Source of the DNA: Paracoccus aeridis
Lineage (GTDB): Bacteria; Pseudomonadota; Alphaproteobacteria; Rhodobacterales; Rhodobacteraceae
DNA: 64,000 bases
Assembly (NCBI RefSeq): GCF_004923205.2
Contig: NZ_SELD02000007.1
Location: 61,244-125,243, forward strand
Reading direction: 5' to 3'
Part shown: positions 56,358-64,000 of the stretch, piece after piece
Position numbering within the stretch: position 1 is the stretch's first letter
How the letters are laid out: every line of letters starts with the position of its first letter
Translations under genes and position numbers: made by a program
The notes under the pieces: model-generated
Told to the model about the DNA's origin: nothing
Seen by the model: only the letters and a program-made list of their open reading frames with translations
Databases searched by the model: none

Positions 56358-58165
56358 CCGATCCCCGCGATCCCGCCGCCCCCCTGCACCCGCCCGCGGA
56401 CCTCACCCCGCCGGTCGTACCCGCACCGGGCGAGGCGATGGCGGTGCCCGCCCAGCCGGCCGGCCGCCATTTGCTCGGACGGGCCGCAGCTATCCCCGGG
56501 GCCGGGGCAGCGCCCCGGCGGGCCGCCGACAGCGGTGCCGTGCTGGACGTCCGCGACCTCCGCATCAGCTTCCGGCAGGACGGCAAGGTCATCCAGGCCG
56601 TCAGGGGCGTCAGCTTCACCGTGAACCGGGGCGAGACGGTGGCGCTGGTGGGCGAATCCGGGTCCGGCAAGTCCGTGACCGCGCTCACCACAGTGCAGCT
56701 TCTGGGCGACGCCGCGACGGTCGAGGGCAGCGTCCGCTATGACGGTGCCGAACTCGTCGGCGCGTCCGAGGCGCGGCTGCAGGCCGTGCGCGGCAACGAC
56801 ATCAGCTTCGTCTTCCAGGAGCCGATGACCTCGCTCAACCCGCTCCACACGATCGAAAAGCAGCTGGCCGAAAGCATGGCGCTGCACCAGGGCCTGACCG
56901 GAGCCGCCGCCCGCGCCCGCACGGTCGAGCTTCTGACACGCGTCGGCATCCGCGACCCCGAAAGCCGGCTTGCCGACTACCCGCACCAGCTTTCGGGCGG
57001 GCAGCGGCAGCGGGTGATGATCGCGATGGCGCTGGCGAACGGGCCGGAACTCCTGATCGCGGACGAACCCACCACCGCGCTCGACGTGACGATCCAGGCC
57101 CAGATCCTCGACCTTCTGGCCGAGCTCAAGCGCGACGAGGGGCTGTCGATGCTGTTCATCAGCCACGACCTGGGGATCGTGCGGCGGATCGCGGACCGGG
57201 TCTGCGTGATGCAGGGCGGCAGGATCGTCGAGCAGGGGGCGGTGGACGACATCTTCCGCAACCCGCAGCACCCCTACACCCGCAAGCTCCTGGCCGCGGA
57301 GCCCACCGGCACCGCGCGCCCGGTCGCCCCGGACGCGCCCGAGATCGTGGCGGCTCGCGACCTGAAGGTCTGGTTCCCGATCAAGCGCGGCCTCCTGCGC
57401 CGCACCGTCGGGCACGTGAAGGCCGTGAACGGCGCCACGCTGTCGGTGCGCGCGGGCGAGACGCTGGGGATCGTGGGCGAATCCGGGTCGGGCAAGACGA
57501 CGCTCGCGCTCGCCATCATGCGGCTGATCGAAAGCGAGGGGCCGATCCTCTTCATGGGCCGCGATATCGGCCGGCTGTCGGGGCGGCAGATGCGCGGGCT
57601 GCGCCGCGACATGCAGATCGTGTTCCAGGACCCCTACGGCAGCCTGTCGCCCCGCATGACGGTCGCCCAGATCATCGCCGAGGGCCTGGGCGTCCATGGC
57701 GTCGAGCGGGGCCGCGACCCGCGCGAGATGGTGGCGGGGATCATGGCCGAGGTCGGGCTCGACCCCCTCACGATGGACCGCTACCCGCATGAATTCTCGG
57801 GCGGGCAGCGCCAGCGCATCGCGATCGCGCGGGCGATGATCCTGCGGCCGAAGGTGGTGGTGCTGGACGAGCCGACGAGCGCGCTCGACATGACGGTGCA
57901 GGTGCAGATCGTGGACCTGCTGCGCTCGCTTCAGCAGAAGCATGAGCTCGCGTTCCTGTTCATCAGCCACGACCTGCGGGTGGTGCGCGCGATGTCGCAC
58001 CAGATCATGGTCATGCGCGCGGGGGACGTGGTCGAGCAGGGGACGACCGAGCAGGTCTTCGCGAACCCCGCCAGCAGCTACACGCGCGAACTGATGGCCG
58101 CGGCGTTCCCGATCGCGGTCGAGGAGGGCGCTGCCTCCGAGGGGGCCGCCGGGGCGCGTCCTTGA
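56354..58165 (+). CDS. yejF: Fused dual ABC ATPase (YejF-like)
   Basis: This 603-residue protein has two complete ABC domains. The first has [27 protein letters not shown] and [12 protein letters not shown]. The second has GESGSGKT, FSGGQRQRIAIARAMILRP and VVVLDEPTSALD. It combines the roles of OppD and OppF. The first 55 residues are an Ala/Pro-rich extension not needed for the fold. It overlaps yejE by ATGA and the glycosyltransferase gene by TTGA. Confidence 0.94.
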   Translation: MTDPRDPAAPLHPPADLTPPVVPAPGEAMAVPAQPAGRHLLGRAAAIPGAGAAPRRAADSGAVLDVRDLRISFRQDGKVIQAVRGVSFTVNRGETVALVGESGSGKSVTALTTVQLLGDAATVEGSVRYDGAELVGASEARLQAVRGNDISFVFQEPMTSLNPLHTIEKQLAESMALHQGLTGAAARARTVELLTRVGIRDPESRLADYPHQLSGGQRQRVMIAMALANGPELLIADEPTTALDVTIQAQILDLLAELKRDEGLSMLFISHDLGIVRRIADRVCVMQGGRIVEQGAVDDIFRNPQHPYTRKLLAAEPTGTARPVAPDAPEIVAARDLKVWFPIKRGLLRRTVGHVKAVNGATLSVRAGETLGIVGESGSGKTTLALAIMRLIESEGPILFMGRDIGRLSGRQMRGLRRDMQIVFQDPYGSLSPRMTVAQIIAEGLGVHGVERGRDPREMVAGIMAEVGLDPLTMDRYPHEFSGGQRQRIAIARAMILRPKVVVLDEPTSALDMTVQVQIVDLLRSLQQKHELAFLFISHDLRVVRAMSHQIMVMRAGDVVEQGTTEQVFANPASSYTRELMAAAFPIAVEEGAASEGAAGARP

Positions 58166-59409
58166 AGCTTCTCTTCGTCCACCAGAACTTTCCCGGACAG
58201 TTCCCGCACATCGCCCCCGAGATGGCGCGGCGCGGCCATGACGTGCTGGCGCTGACCGACCAGGGAAACGCGCGCCCCTCGCCGGTCAGGGTCGCACGCT
58301 ACGCGACCCCGCCCAAGCCTACCCTCAGCCACCCGCTGGGCCGCACCTATGCCGAGATGGCCGAGCGCGGCTGGCTCGCCGCCCGCGGCGCCCGCGCGCT
58401 GCGCGACCGGCACGGCTACGTCCCCGACGTGATCCTCGGCCACAGCGGCTGGGGCGAGACGCTGTTCCTGCGCGAGATCTGGCCGGATGCCAGGCTGCTG
58501 ATCTACGCGGAGCTCATGTACCGGACCCGCGGCCACGACGTGGGCTTCGACCCCGAGGTGAGCCCCGGCACGGACGAGGGGCGGGTGGCGGCGGTCGCGC
58601 GCTCGGCGCATCTGGTGCAGGCTCTCGTTCAGGCCGATGCGGGCCTGACGCCGACCGCATACCAGGCCGGCAGCTTCCCGCCCGAGCTGCGCGCCAAGCT
58701 GACCGTGATCCACGACGGCATCGACGCCGACACCGTCCGCCCGAACCCCGCCGCCACGCTGACGCTGCCGAACGGCCGCGTCCTGCGGGCCGGCGACGAG
58801 GTGCTGAGCTTCGTGTCGCGCTCGCTCGAACCCTATCGCGGTTTTCACGTCTTCATGCGCGCGCTGCCGCGGGTCCTTGCGGAACGGCCCGGCGCGCAGG
58901 TCGTCCTGATCGGCGGCGACGGGGTCAGCTACGGCGCGAAGCCCCGCGACGCGGACAGCTGGAAGGAAAAGGTCCTGGCCGAGCTGGGCGACCGGCTGCC
59001 GCTGGACCGCGTCCACTTCCTCGGCCGGGTAAGCTACGACAGCTACCTGTCGCTGATCCAGCTCACCCGCGTCCACTGCTACCTGACATATCCCTTCGTC
59101 CTCAGCTGGTCCCTGACCGAGGCGATGGCGGCGGGCGCGCTTGTCGTCGCGTCCGACACCGAGCCGGTGCGCGAGGTCGTCCGGGACGGCGTGAACGGGC
59201 GGCTGGTCCCGTTCTTCGACCGCGCGGCTCTGGAAACGGCGCTGATCCGGGCGCTGGCGGGCGACCCGGACGCCGACCGCCTGCGGCGTGCCGCGCGCCA
59301 GACGATCCTGGACGGCTACGACCTGCGGACGCAGAGCCTGCCGCGGCTCGTCGCGTGGATCGAACGGTTCGGGCCTGCGCCGGGCAAGGCGCCGGCCGGC
59401 CAGCCCTGA
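58162..59409 (+). CDS. GT4-type glycosyltransferase
   Basis: This 415-residue GT-B enzyme starts at TTG at 58162, overlapping the yejF stop as TTGA. The N-terminus KLLFVHQNFPGQFPHIAPEM is a well-known start of GT4 family enzymes acting on surface sugars. The C-terminal domain has the donor-binding stretch FVLSWSLTEAMAAGALVVAS, with the E-x7-E-like pattern ending in SDTEPVREVVRDGVNG. The cytoplasmic membrane face is the usual site. Its coupling to a peptide ABC operon is unusual and its acceptor is unknown. Confidence 0.88.
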   Translation: MKLLFVHQNFPGQFPHIAPEMARRGHDVLALTDQGNARPSPVRVARYATPPKPTLSHPLGRTYAEMAERGWLAARGARALRDRHGYVPDVILGHSGWGETLFLREIWPDARLLIYAELMYRTRGHDVGFDPEVSPGTDEGRVAAVARSAHLVQALVQADAGLTPTAYQAGSFPPELRAKLTVIHDGIDADTVRPNPAATLTLPNGRVLRAGDEVLSFVSRSLEPYRGFHVFMRALPRVLAERPGAQVVLIGGDGVSYGAKPRDADSWKEKVLAELGDRLPLDRVHFLGRVSYDSYLSLIQLTRVHCYLTYPFVLSWSLTEAMAAGALVVASDTEPVREVVRDGVNGRLVPFFDRAALETALIRALAGDPDADRLRRAARQTILDGYDLRTQSLPRLVAWIERFGPAPGKAPAGQP

Positions 59410-59570
59410 TCGACGCAGCGTCCGCACGCCCGCATCCGCGATCTCGGCCGCCTCACCTCACCCCTGCGCGGAAACACCTGCGGCTTTACACCCGCCCGAG
59501 CCGCGCAAGGCGCCGGTGGTGATGATGTCGCCCGGCGGAAGCGGGGGTGCGGCCGACAAGCGGCAAGGGG

Positions 59571-61268
59571 TCATTCGGCCGCGCGCCAGATGTCCTGCCC
59601 GGACCAGCCGGTCATGGCGTCGCCGCGCGCCACGCCGCGAAGGTCCGGGGCTATCAGCATGGGCGCCGCGTAGGTGAAGATCGGGATCACCGGCAGCCGG
59701 TCGCGCAGGATCGCCGCGGCCTGCGTCTGCAATGGGCCCGGATCGGGGCTGCGCGCGGCCTCGGCCGTCAGGCGGTCGTAGCCGGCATCCGCGAACCGGC
59801 CGGGGTTTGCGCCGTCTGGGCGGAAGTAGCGCAGGAACCCGCCCGCGTCGTTCACGTCGGCGCACCAGCCCATCCGGGCCATCTGGAACTCGCCGGACTT
59901 GAGCGTTGCCGCGTGCTCCTCCCACGGGGCGTTCTGCAGCCGCAGCTCGATCCCCAGCGGCTTCCACGCGGCGCGGATCTGCTGGCCCACGGCCTCGAGC
60001 TCCGGCGAGGTGTTGTAGTTCAGCGTCAGCCGCAGCGGCGCATCGGGCGAATAGCCCGCCGCCGCGACGAGGCGCTGCGCCTCGGCCATCCGGGCCTCCT
60101 GCGTCAGGTCGGCATCGGGATTGCCGGGCGCCGTGAACCCGGCGAGCTGCGGCGGCACCCATCCCCAGGCGGGTGCCTGCCCGCCGCCCAGGGCGGCCAC
60201 GATGGCGTCGCGGTCGATCGACAGCGACAGGGCACGGCGGATGTCGGGGTTGCCGAGCGCCTCGGGCGCGGTGCCGGACTGGTTCAGGACGAGCGCGTTG
60301 GTGCACGCGCGCGGGGTTGCCGCCGCCGCTTCGGGGCGATCCTCGGCCCAGTCGCCGAACAGCGGGCCGGGGACCGCGATCAGGTCGATCTCGCCCGCGT
60401 CGAACCTCGCCAGCGCCGCGTCCGGATCGCCCCCGGTTTCAAGCGTGACGCCGGTCAGCCGCACGCCTGCCGCGCCGTGCCAGCGGGGCGAAGGGACCAG
60501 CGCCGCGCCCGTCTCGGGGTCGCGCGATGTCAGGGTGAAGGGACCGTTGCCGACCAGCCGGTCGGGTGCCGTCCACTCCAGCCCCTCAACCATCGCCGCG
60601 CGCATCTGCGCGGCGGGCACGGGAAAGGTCCAGGCGCGCATCACCGCCTTGTCGAGCCACGGCGCGGGTGCCGTCAGCGTCAGGCGCAGCGTGCGGTCGT
60701 CGACCGCCGCGACGCCAAGGTCCGAGGTCGGCGCCCCGCCGCGCACCACCGCGTCGGCGTTGGCAAGGCCGATCGCCTGCGTGAACCACGCGCCGGGCGA
60801 GCCGAGCGCCGGATCGGCGAGGCGGCGGAACCCGGCCACGAAGTCGGCCGCCGTGACCGGCGCGCCGTCCGACCAGACCGCGTCGGGGCGAAGCTGGAAG
60901 GTCCAGGCCAGCCCGTCCGGGGACACCGTGTGCCCGACGGCGGCAGCGGGCAGGGGCTTTCCGTCGGGGCCGGGCCGGTACAGCCCCTCGAACAGCAGGC
61001 GCACCGCCTGGTCGGACGCGGCGTCGCCCACCAGCTGCGGGTCGAGCGTGCGGATCGGGTCGCGCATCCACGCGGTCAGCGACTGGTCCCCGGCAGGCGT
61101 CTCCGCCGCCTGCGCGGGACCGGCCGCGGGGACCGTCGCCGGGATCGCGGCCGCCGCCACGGGCGCGTCCTGCGCCGCGGCGGGGGCGCCCGGCCATGCG
61201 GACAGCGCCGCGCACAGCGTGGCGGCCTGCAGAAGGGCGTGCGACCGGATCGGCATGGACAGCGGCAT
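59571..61268 (-). CDS. Orphan OppA-like peptide-binding protein
   Basis: This 565-residue family 5 binding protein has a signal peptide (SHALLQAATLCAALSAWPGA) and then an Ala/Pro-rich linker to about residue 60. It is a clear paralogue of the OppA at 7667: both have a CT-x-A-x-x-LN-x-S segment, a WCAD motif (MARMGWCADVND against VARYAWCADYNE), and the same ordering of APAW/TPYF-type segments. No permease or ATPase gene adjoins it. It could feed the OppBCDF channel or act in peptide sensing. It is divergent from the TRAP pair. An ATG at 61256 is an alternative start. Confidence 0.9.
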   Translation of the reverse strand: MPLSMPIRSHALLQAATLCAALSAWPGAPAAAQDAPVAAAAIPATVPAAGPAQAAETPAGDQSLTAWMRDPIRTLDPQLVGDAASDQAVRLLFEGLYRPGPDGKPLPAAAVGHTVSPDGLAWTFQLRPDAVWSDGAPVTAADFVAGFRRLADPALGSPGAWFTQAIGLANADAVVRGGAPTSDLGVAAVDDRTLRLTLTAPAPWLDKAVMRAWTFPVPAAQMRAAMVEGLEWTAPDRLVGNGPFTLTSRDPETGAALVPSPRWHGAAGVRLTGVTLETGGDPDAALARFDAGEIDLIAVPGPLFGDWAEDRPEAAAATPRACTNALVLNQSGTAPEALGNPDIRRALSLSIDRDAIVAALGGGQAPAWGWVPPQLAGFTAPGNPDADLTQEARMAEAQRLVAAAGYSPDAPLRLTLNYNTSPELEAVGQQIRAAWKPLGIELRLQNAPWEEHAATLKSGEFQMARMGWCADVNDAGGFLRYFRPDGANPGRFADAGYDRLTAEAARSPDPGPLQTQAAAILRDRLPVIPIFTYAAPMLIAPDLRGVARGDAMTGWSGQDIWRAAE

Positions 61269-61508
61269 GGAAAGGGCCCCGCAACGTTTCGGCCCCCGCT
61301 TCTACACCGGCCCCGCGGCGCCCGCCAGAACGCCGCGGACAAGTCGGCGCCGACGCGGCATGAGCCGCCACCGGCGGCCAAATTCTGTTGACCCAGCGTC
61401 GCGGATCGTCCAATCGCAGAAGGGCAACCCGAAGGTCGGCACACGCCGTTCGCCCGCAGTTGGGCGCCGCCGTCAAGCCGCCCGGAGAATACGTCGAGGG
61501 AGGGAGAC

Positions 61509-62243
61509 ATGGGCGGCCTGCTGGGCTTCTCGCGCGCTGTTGATCGCATCAACACCGTAATCGGACGAGGGGTCAGCTGGCTGATCCTCGTCGCCATCCT
61601 GGTCAGCGCCGCCAACGCGATCGTCCGGAAGGTCTGGTCGGTCTCGTCGAACGCATGGCTGGAACTTCAGTGGTACCTGTACGGCGCGGCGTTCCTGCTG
61701 GCCGCGGCCTACACGCTGCTGGAAAACGAACACATCCGCATCGACATCGTCTACGGCGGGCGCAAGCGGCGCACGCAGCACTGGATCGACCTTCTGGGCC
61801 ACCTGCTGTTCCTGATGCCGTTCGTGATCCTGATGATCTGGCTGATGGTGCCGTGGCTCGAACGGTCGATCCTGTCGGGCGAGCGGTCGATGAACGCGGG
61901 CGGGCTGATCCTGTGGCCGGCCAAGGCGCTGCTGCTGGCAGGCTTCATCCTGCTGTTCTTCCAGGGCCTGTCCGAGATCATCAAGAAGATCGCCGTCATG
62001 CGCGGCCTGATCCCCGATCCCCACGCCGAGGCGACCCATCACGCCGCCGGAGAGGTGATGATCGACCAGACGCTGCTGGCCGAGACGGGCTTCGCCAGCG
62101 CCGACCATCCGGCGACCGACGAGATGATCGACCACCCGCTGGACCACAACCGCAACTACACCGACGACGACGCAGCCCGGGAAACCGGGTCCGGCGGGCG
62201 TCCCGCCACCGACACCCGGCCGAACGGAGGGCCGCGCGAATGA
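61509..62243 (+). CDS. TRAP transporter small permease subunit with acidic/His-rich tail
   Basis: This 244-residue DctQ-family protein has a strong ribosome site (GAGGGAGGGAGAC) before the ATG. Residues 1-165 hold four helices, with the family segment WLELQWYLYGAAFLLAAAYT and the following ENEHIRIDIVYGGRKRRTQH. Residues of about 170-244 form an unusual hydrophilic tail rich in Asp, His, Glu and Thr (HAEATHHAAGEVMIDQ, DEMIDHPLDHNRNYTDDDA). Typical subunits end soon after the fourth helix. It overlaps the large subunit gene by ATGA. The layout resembles TRAP systems of the so-called mannitol/chloroaromatic type. The binding protein is not visible and may lie downstream. Confidence 0.88.
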   Translation: MGGLLGFSRAVDRINTVIGRGVSWLILVAILVSAANAIVRKVWSVSSNAWLELQWYLYGAAFLLAAAYTLLENEHIRIDIVYGGRKRRTQHWIDLLGHLLFLMPFVILMIWLMVPWLERSILSGERSMNAGGLILWPAKALLLAGFILLFFQGLSEIIKKIAVMRGLIPDPHAEATHHAAGEVMIDQTLLAETGFASADHPATDEMIDHPLDHNRNYTDDDAARETGSGGRPATDTRPNGGPRE

Positions 62244-64000
62244 TCATGGAACTGATCGCGCAGAACATGGCGCCCATCATGTTCCTGTCGCTCGTCGTCT
62301 TCCTGCTGCTGGGCTATCCGGTCGCGTTCTCGCTGGCGGCGAACGGCCTTCTGTTCTTCATCATCGGGGTCGAGCTCGCGCCGCTGTCGGGCGGCACGAT
62401 CAACCTGTCCTGGCCGCTCCTGCAGGCCATGCCGGACCGGCTGTGGGGGCTGCTGTCCAACGAGACGATGCTCGCCATCCCGTTCTTCACCTTCATGGGG
62501 ATCGTGCTCGAGAAATCGGGCATGGCCGAGGACCTTCTGGACACGATCGGCCAGTTGTTCGGGCCGATCCGCGGCGGGCTCGCCTATGCCGTCATCATCG
62601 TGGGCGCGCTGCTGGCCGCCACGACCGGCGTGGTCGCGGCGTCGGTGATCGCGATGGGGCTGATCTCGCTGCCGATCATGCTGCGCTACGGCTACGACCG
62701 GCGGATCGCGTCGGGCGTGATCGCCGCGTCCGGGACGCTGGCGCAGATCATCCCGCCGAGCCTCGTCCTGATCGTCCTGGCCGACCAGCTGGGCCGGTCG
62801 GTCGGCGACATGTACAAGGGCGCGATGTTCCCCGGTCTCGTCCTGACCGGGTTCTACATGCTCTACGTGCTCGTCATGTCGATCCTGCGGCCAGCGTCGA
62901 TGCCGGCGCTGCCGAAGGAGGCGCGGACGCTCGGCTCGGGCGTGACGTCGCTCCTGGTCGCGCTCGCCGCGGCGGGGGTGATCGGCTATGCGGTGTGGCA
63001 CTGGCTGCATCCGACGCAGGGCGCGAACGCCGACATCCTCGCCGGGTCGATCGCCGTGATCGCGATCTACATCGTGGCGCTGCTGGACCGCGCGCTCGGG
63101 ATCGGCCTGATGAGCCGCCTCGCGCAGCAGGTCATCATCGTGCTGATCCCGCCGCTGGCGCTGATCTTCCTCGTGCTGGGGACGATCTTCCTGGGGATCG
63201 CCACGCCCACCGAGGGCGGGGCCATGGGCGCCGTCGGCGCGCTGCTGCTTGCGGGGGTGAAGGGCCGCCTCGGCGGTGGCGTCATCCCGCAGGCGCTGGC
63301 GTCGACGACCCGGCTGTCGGCGTTCGTCATGTTCATCCTGGTCGGCGCGCGGGTCTTCTCGCTCACCTTCTACGGGGTGAACGGGCATATCTGGGTCGAA
63401 CACCTGCTGACGAGCCTTCCGGGCGGCCAGACCGGCTTCCTGCTGGTGGTGTCGTTGATGGTGTTCCTGCTGGCGTTCTTCCTCGACTTCTTCGAGCTGG
63501 CGTTCATCATCGTGCCGCTGCTCGCGCCGGCGGCGGACGCCTTGGGGATCGACCTGATCTGGTTCGGGGTGATCCTGGGCGTGAACATGCAGACGTCGTT
63601 CATGCACCCGCCGTTCGGCTTCTCGCTGTTCTTCCTGCGCTCGGTCGCGCCCAAGTTCGCCTACAAGGACAAGGTGACGGGGCTGATGATGGAGCCGGTG
63701 CGGACCGCGCAGATCTACTGGGGCGCGGTTCCGTTCGTGGTGATCCAGATCGTGATGATCGGGGTGGTGATCGCCTTCCCCGGACTGGTGATGCACTACA
63801 AGGGCCCGGCGATCGACACGTCGAACGTGACGATCACGATCCCGAACGCTCCCGGTGGCGGCCTGGGCGGGGGCCTGGGTGGCGGGCTTGGCGGGGGCTT
63901 GGGCGGCGGACTTGGCGGCCTGGGCGGCAGCCCGTTCGGCGCACCCGCGGCCCCGGGCGGCGCGCCCGCCACGACGCCGGGCGCGGCGCCTGCCCCGGCT
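62240..64000 (+). CDS. TRAP transporter large permease subunit with Gly-Leu repeat tail (runs off the window)
   Basis: At least 587 residues are visible. The DctM core runs to about residue 525, with the segments VGALLAATTGVVAASVIAMG, ASGTLAQIIPPSLVLIVLAD, GTIFLGIATPTEGGAMGAVG and the closing VNMQTSFMHPPFGFSLFFLR. After the last helix, a short linker (ending NVTITIPNAP) leads into five GGGL units, then GGLGGSPFGAP and Pro/Ala-rich sequence that continues beyond 64000. DctM proteins normally end near the last helix. This tail is in frame with normal codon use, so it is probably real. Confidence 0.9.
   Translation, partial: MIMELIAQNMAPIMFLSLVVFLLLGYPVAFSLAANGLLFFIIGVELAPLSGGTINLSWPLLQAMPDRLWGLLSNETMLAIPFFTFMGIVLEKSGMAEDLLDTIGQLFGPIRGGLAYAVIIVGALLAATTGVVAASVIAMGLISLPIMLRYGYDRRIASGVIAASGTLAQIIPPSLVLIVLADQLGRSVGDMYKGAMFPGLVLTGFYMLYVLVMSILRPASMPALPKEARTLGSGVTSLLVALAAAGVIGYAVWHWLHPTQGANADILAGSIAVIAIYIVALLDRALGIGLMSRLAQQVIIVLIPPLALIFLVLGTIFLGIATPTEGGAMGAVGALLLAGVKGRLGGGVIPQALASTTRLSAFVMFILVGARVFSLTFYGVNGHIWVEHLLTSLPGGQTGFLLVVSLMVFLLAFFLDFFELAFIIVPLLAPAADALGIDLIWFGVILGVNMQTSFMHPPFGFSLFFLRSVAPKFAYKDKVTGLMMEPVRTAQIYWGAVPFVVIQIVMIGVVIAFPGLVMHYKGPAIDTSNVTITIPNAPGGGLGGGLGGGLGGGLGGGLGGLGGSPFGAPAAPGGAPATTPGAAPAPA
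63841..63930 (+). repeat. GGGL-encoding 12-bp repeats in the TRAP permease tail
   Basis: Five 12-bp units (variants of GGTGGCGGCCTG) in tandem encode Gly-Gly-Gly-Leu, followed by a shorter Gly-Gly-Leu unit. Synonymous differences between units argue against a simple assembly stutter. Confidence 0.8.

Noticed and set aside
1..64000. CRISPR arrays, transposases, prophage genes
   Set aside because: No regularly spaced repeats with unique spacers, no transposase or integrase motifs and no phage structural genes were seen. The tandem repeats found are all inside coding regions.

Overview
The window is a GC-rich chromosomal segment of an alphaproteobacterium, most likely a member of the Rhodobacteraceae close to Paracoccus. 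Three things point there: a membrane-anchored cytochrome c that closely resembles Paracoccus CycM (c552), a SAM/SAH riboswitch in front of metK (an RNA class known from Rhodobacterales), and many 4-bp start/stop overlaps in long operons. The taxonomic call rests on remembered family features, not on a search.

Layout. 1-5313: the 5' part of a LysR regulator, divergent from an operon for a CaiB-type CoA-transferase, an HMG-CoA-lyase-like enzyme and a DctPQM TRAP transporter. 5435-13484: a DbpA-like RNA helicase, then a complete OppABCDF-type peptide ABC operon with a large hairpin after the binding protein. 13576-24160: pyruvate carboxylase, queF, a YnfA-like membrane protein, and a six-gene Mrp/Pha cation/proton antiporter operon with MrpA and MrpB fused. 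24582-32913: glycolate metabolism, with a GntR regulator, glcDEF, a small secreted repeat protein, an IclR regulator and malate synthase G. 33151-39291: a cluster that reads as L-cysteate use, with a CuyA-like sulfo-lyase, a CuyZ-like exporter, an acidic amino acid symporter, an Asp/Glu-type racemase and two LysR regulators. It is followed by a decayed MFS transporter gene and tRNA-Glu(UUC).

40168-51863 is mostly housekeeping: recJ, glpX, bolA, a J-domain protein, metK under its riboswitch, lnt, a RhlE-like helicase with a long charged tail, an SRPBCC-like protein, pheA and cycM. 52042-58165 is a YejABEF-type peptide ABC operon. Its binding-protein gene is broken by a 68-bp insertion that contains a 32-bp duplication. 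A glycosyltransferase is translationally coupled to its end. 59571-64000 holds an orphan OppA paralogue and a second TRAP permease pair; both TRAP membrane proteins carry unusual low-complexity C-terminal tails, and the large one runs off the window.

Taken together, the accessory content suits a scavenger of small organic acids, peptides, glycolate and organosulfonates, compounds typical of algal or marine dissolved organic matter. No CRISPR array, prophage or insertion sequence was seen. The best candidate for an incompletely described system is the cysteate cluster with its racemase. Next are the CoA-transferase/lyase/TRAP module and the TRAP permease with the Gly-Leu repeat tail.
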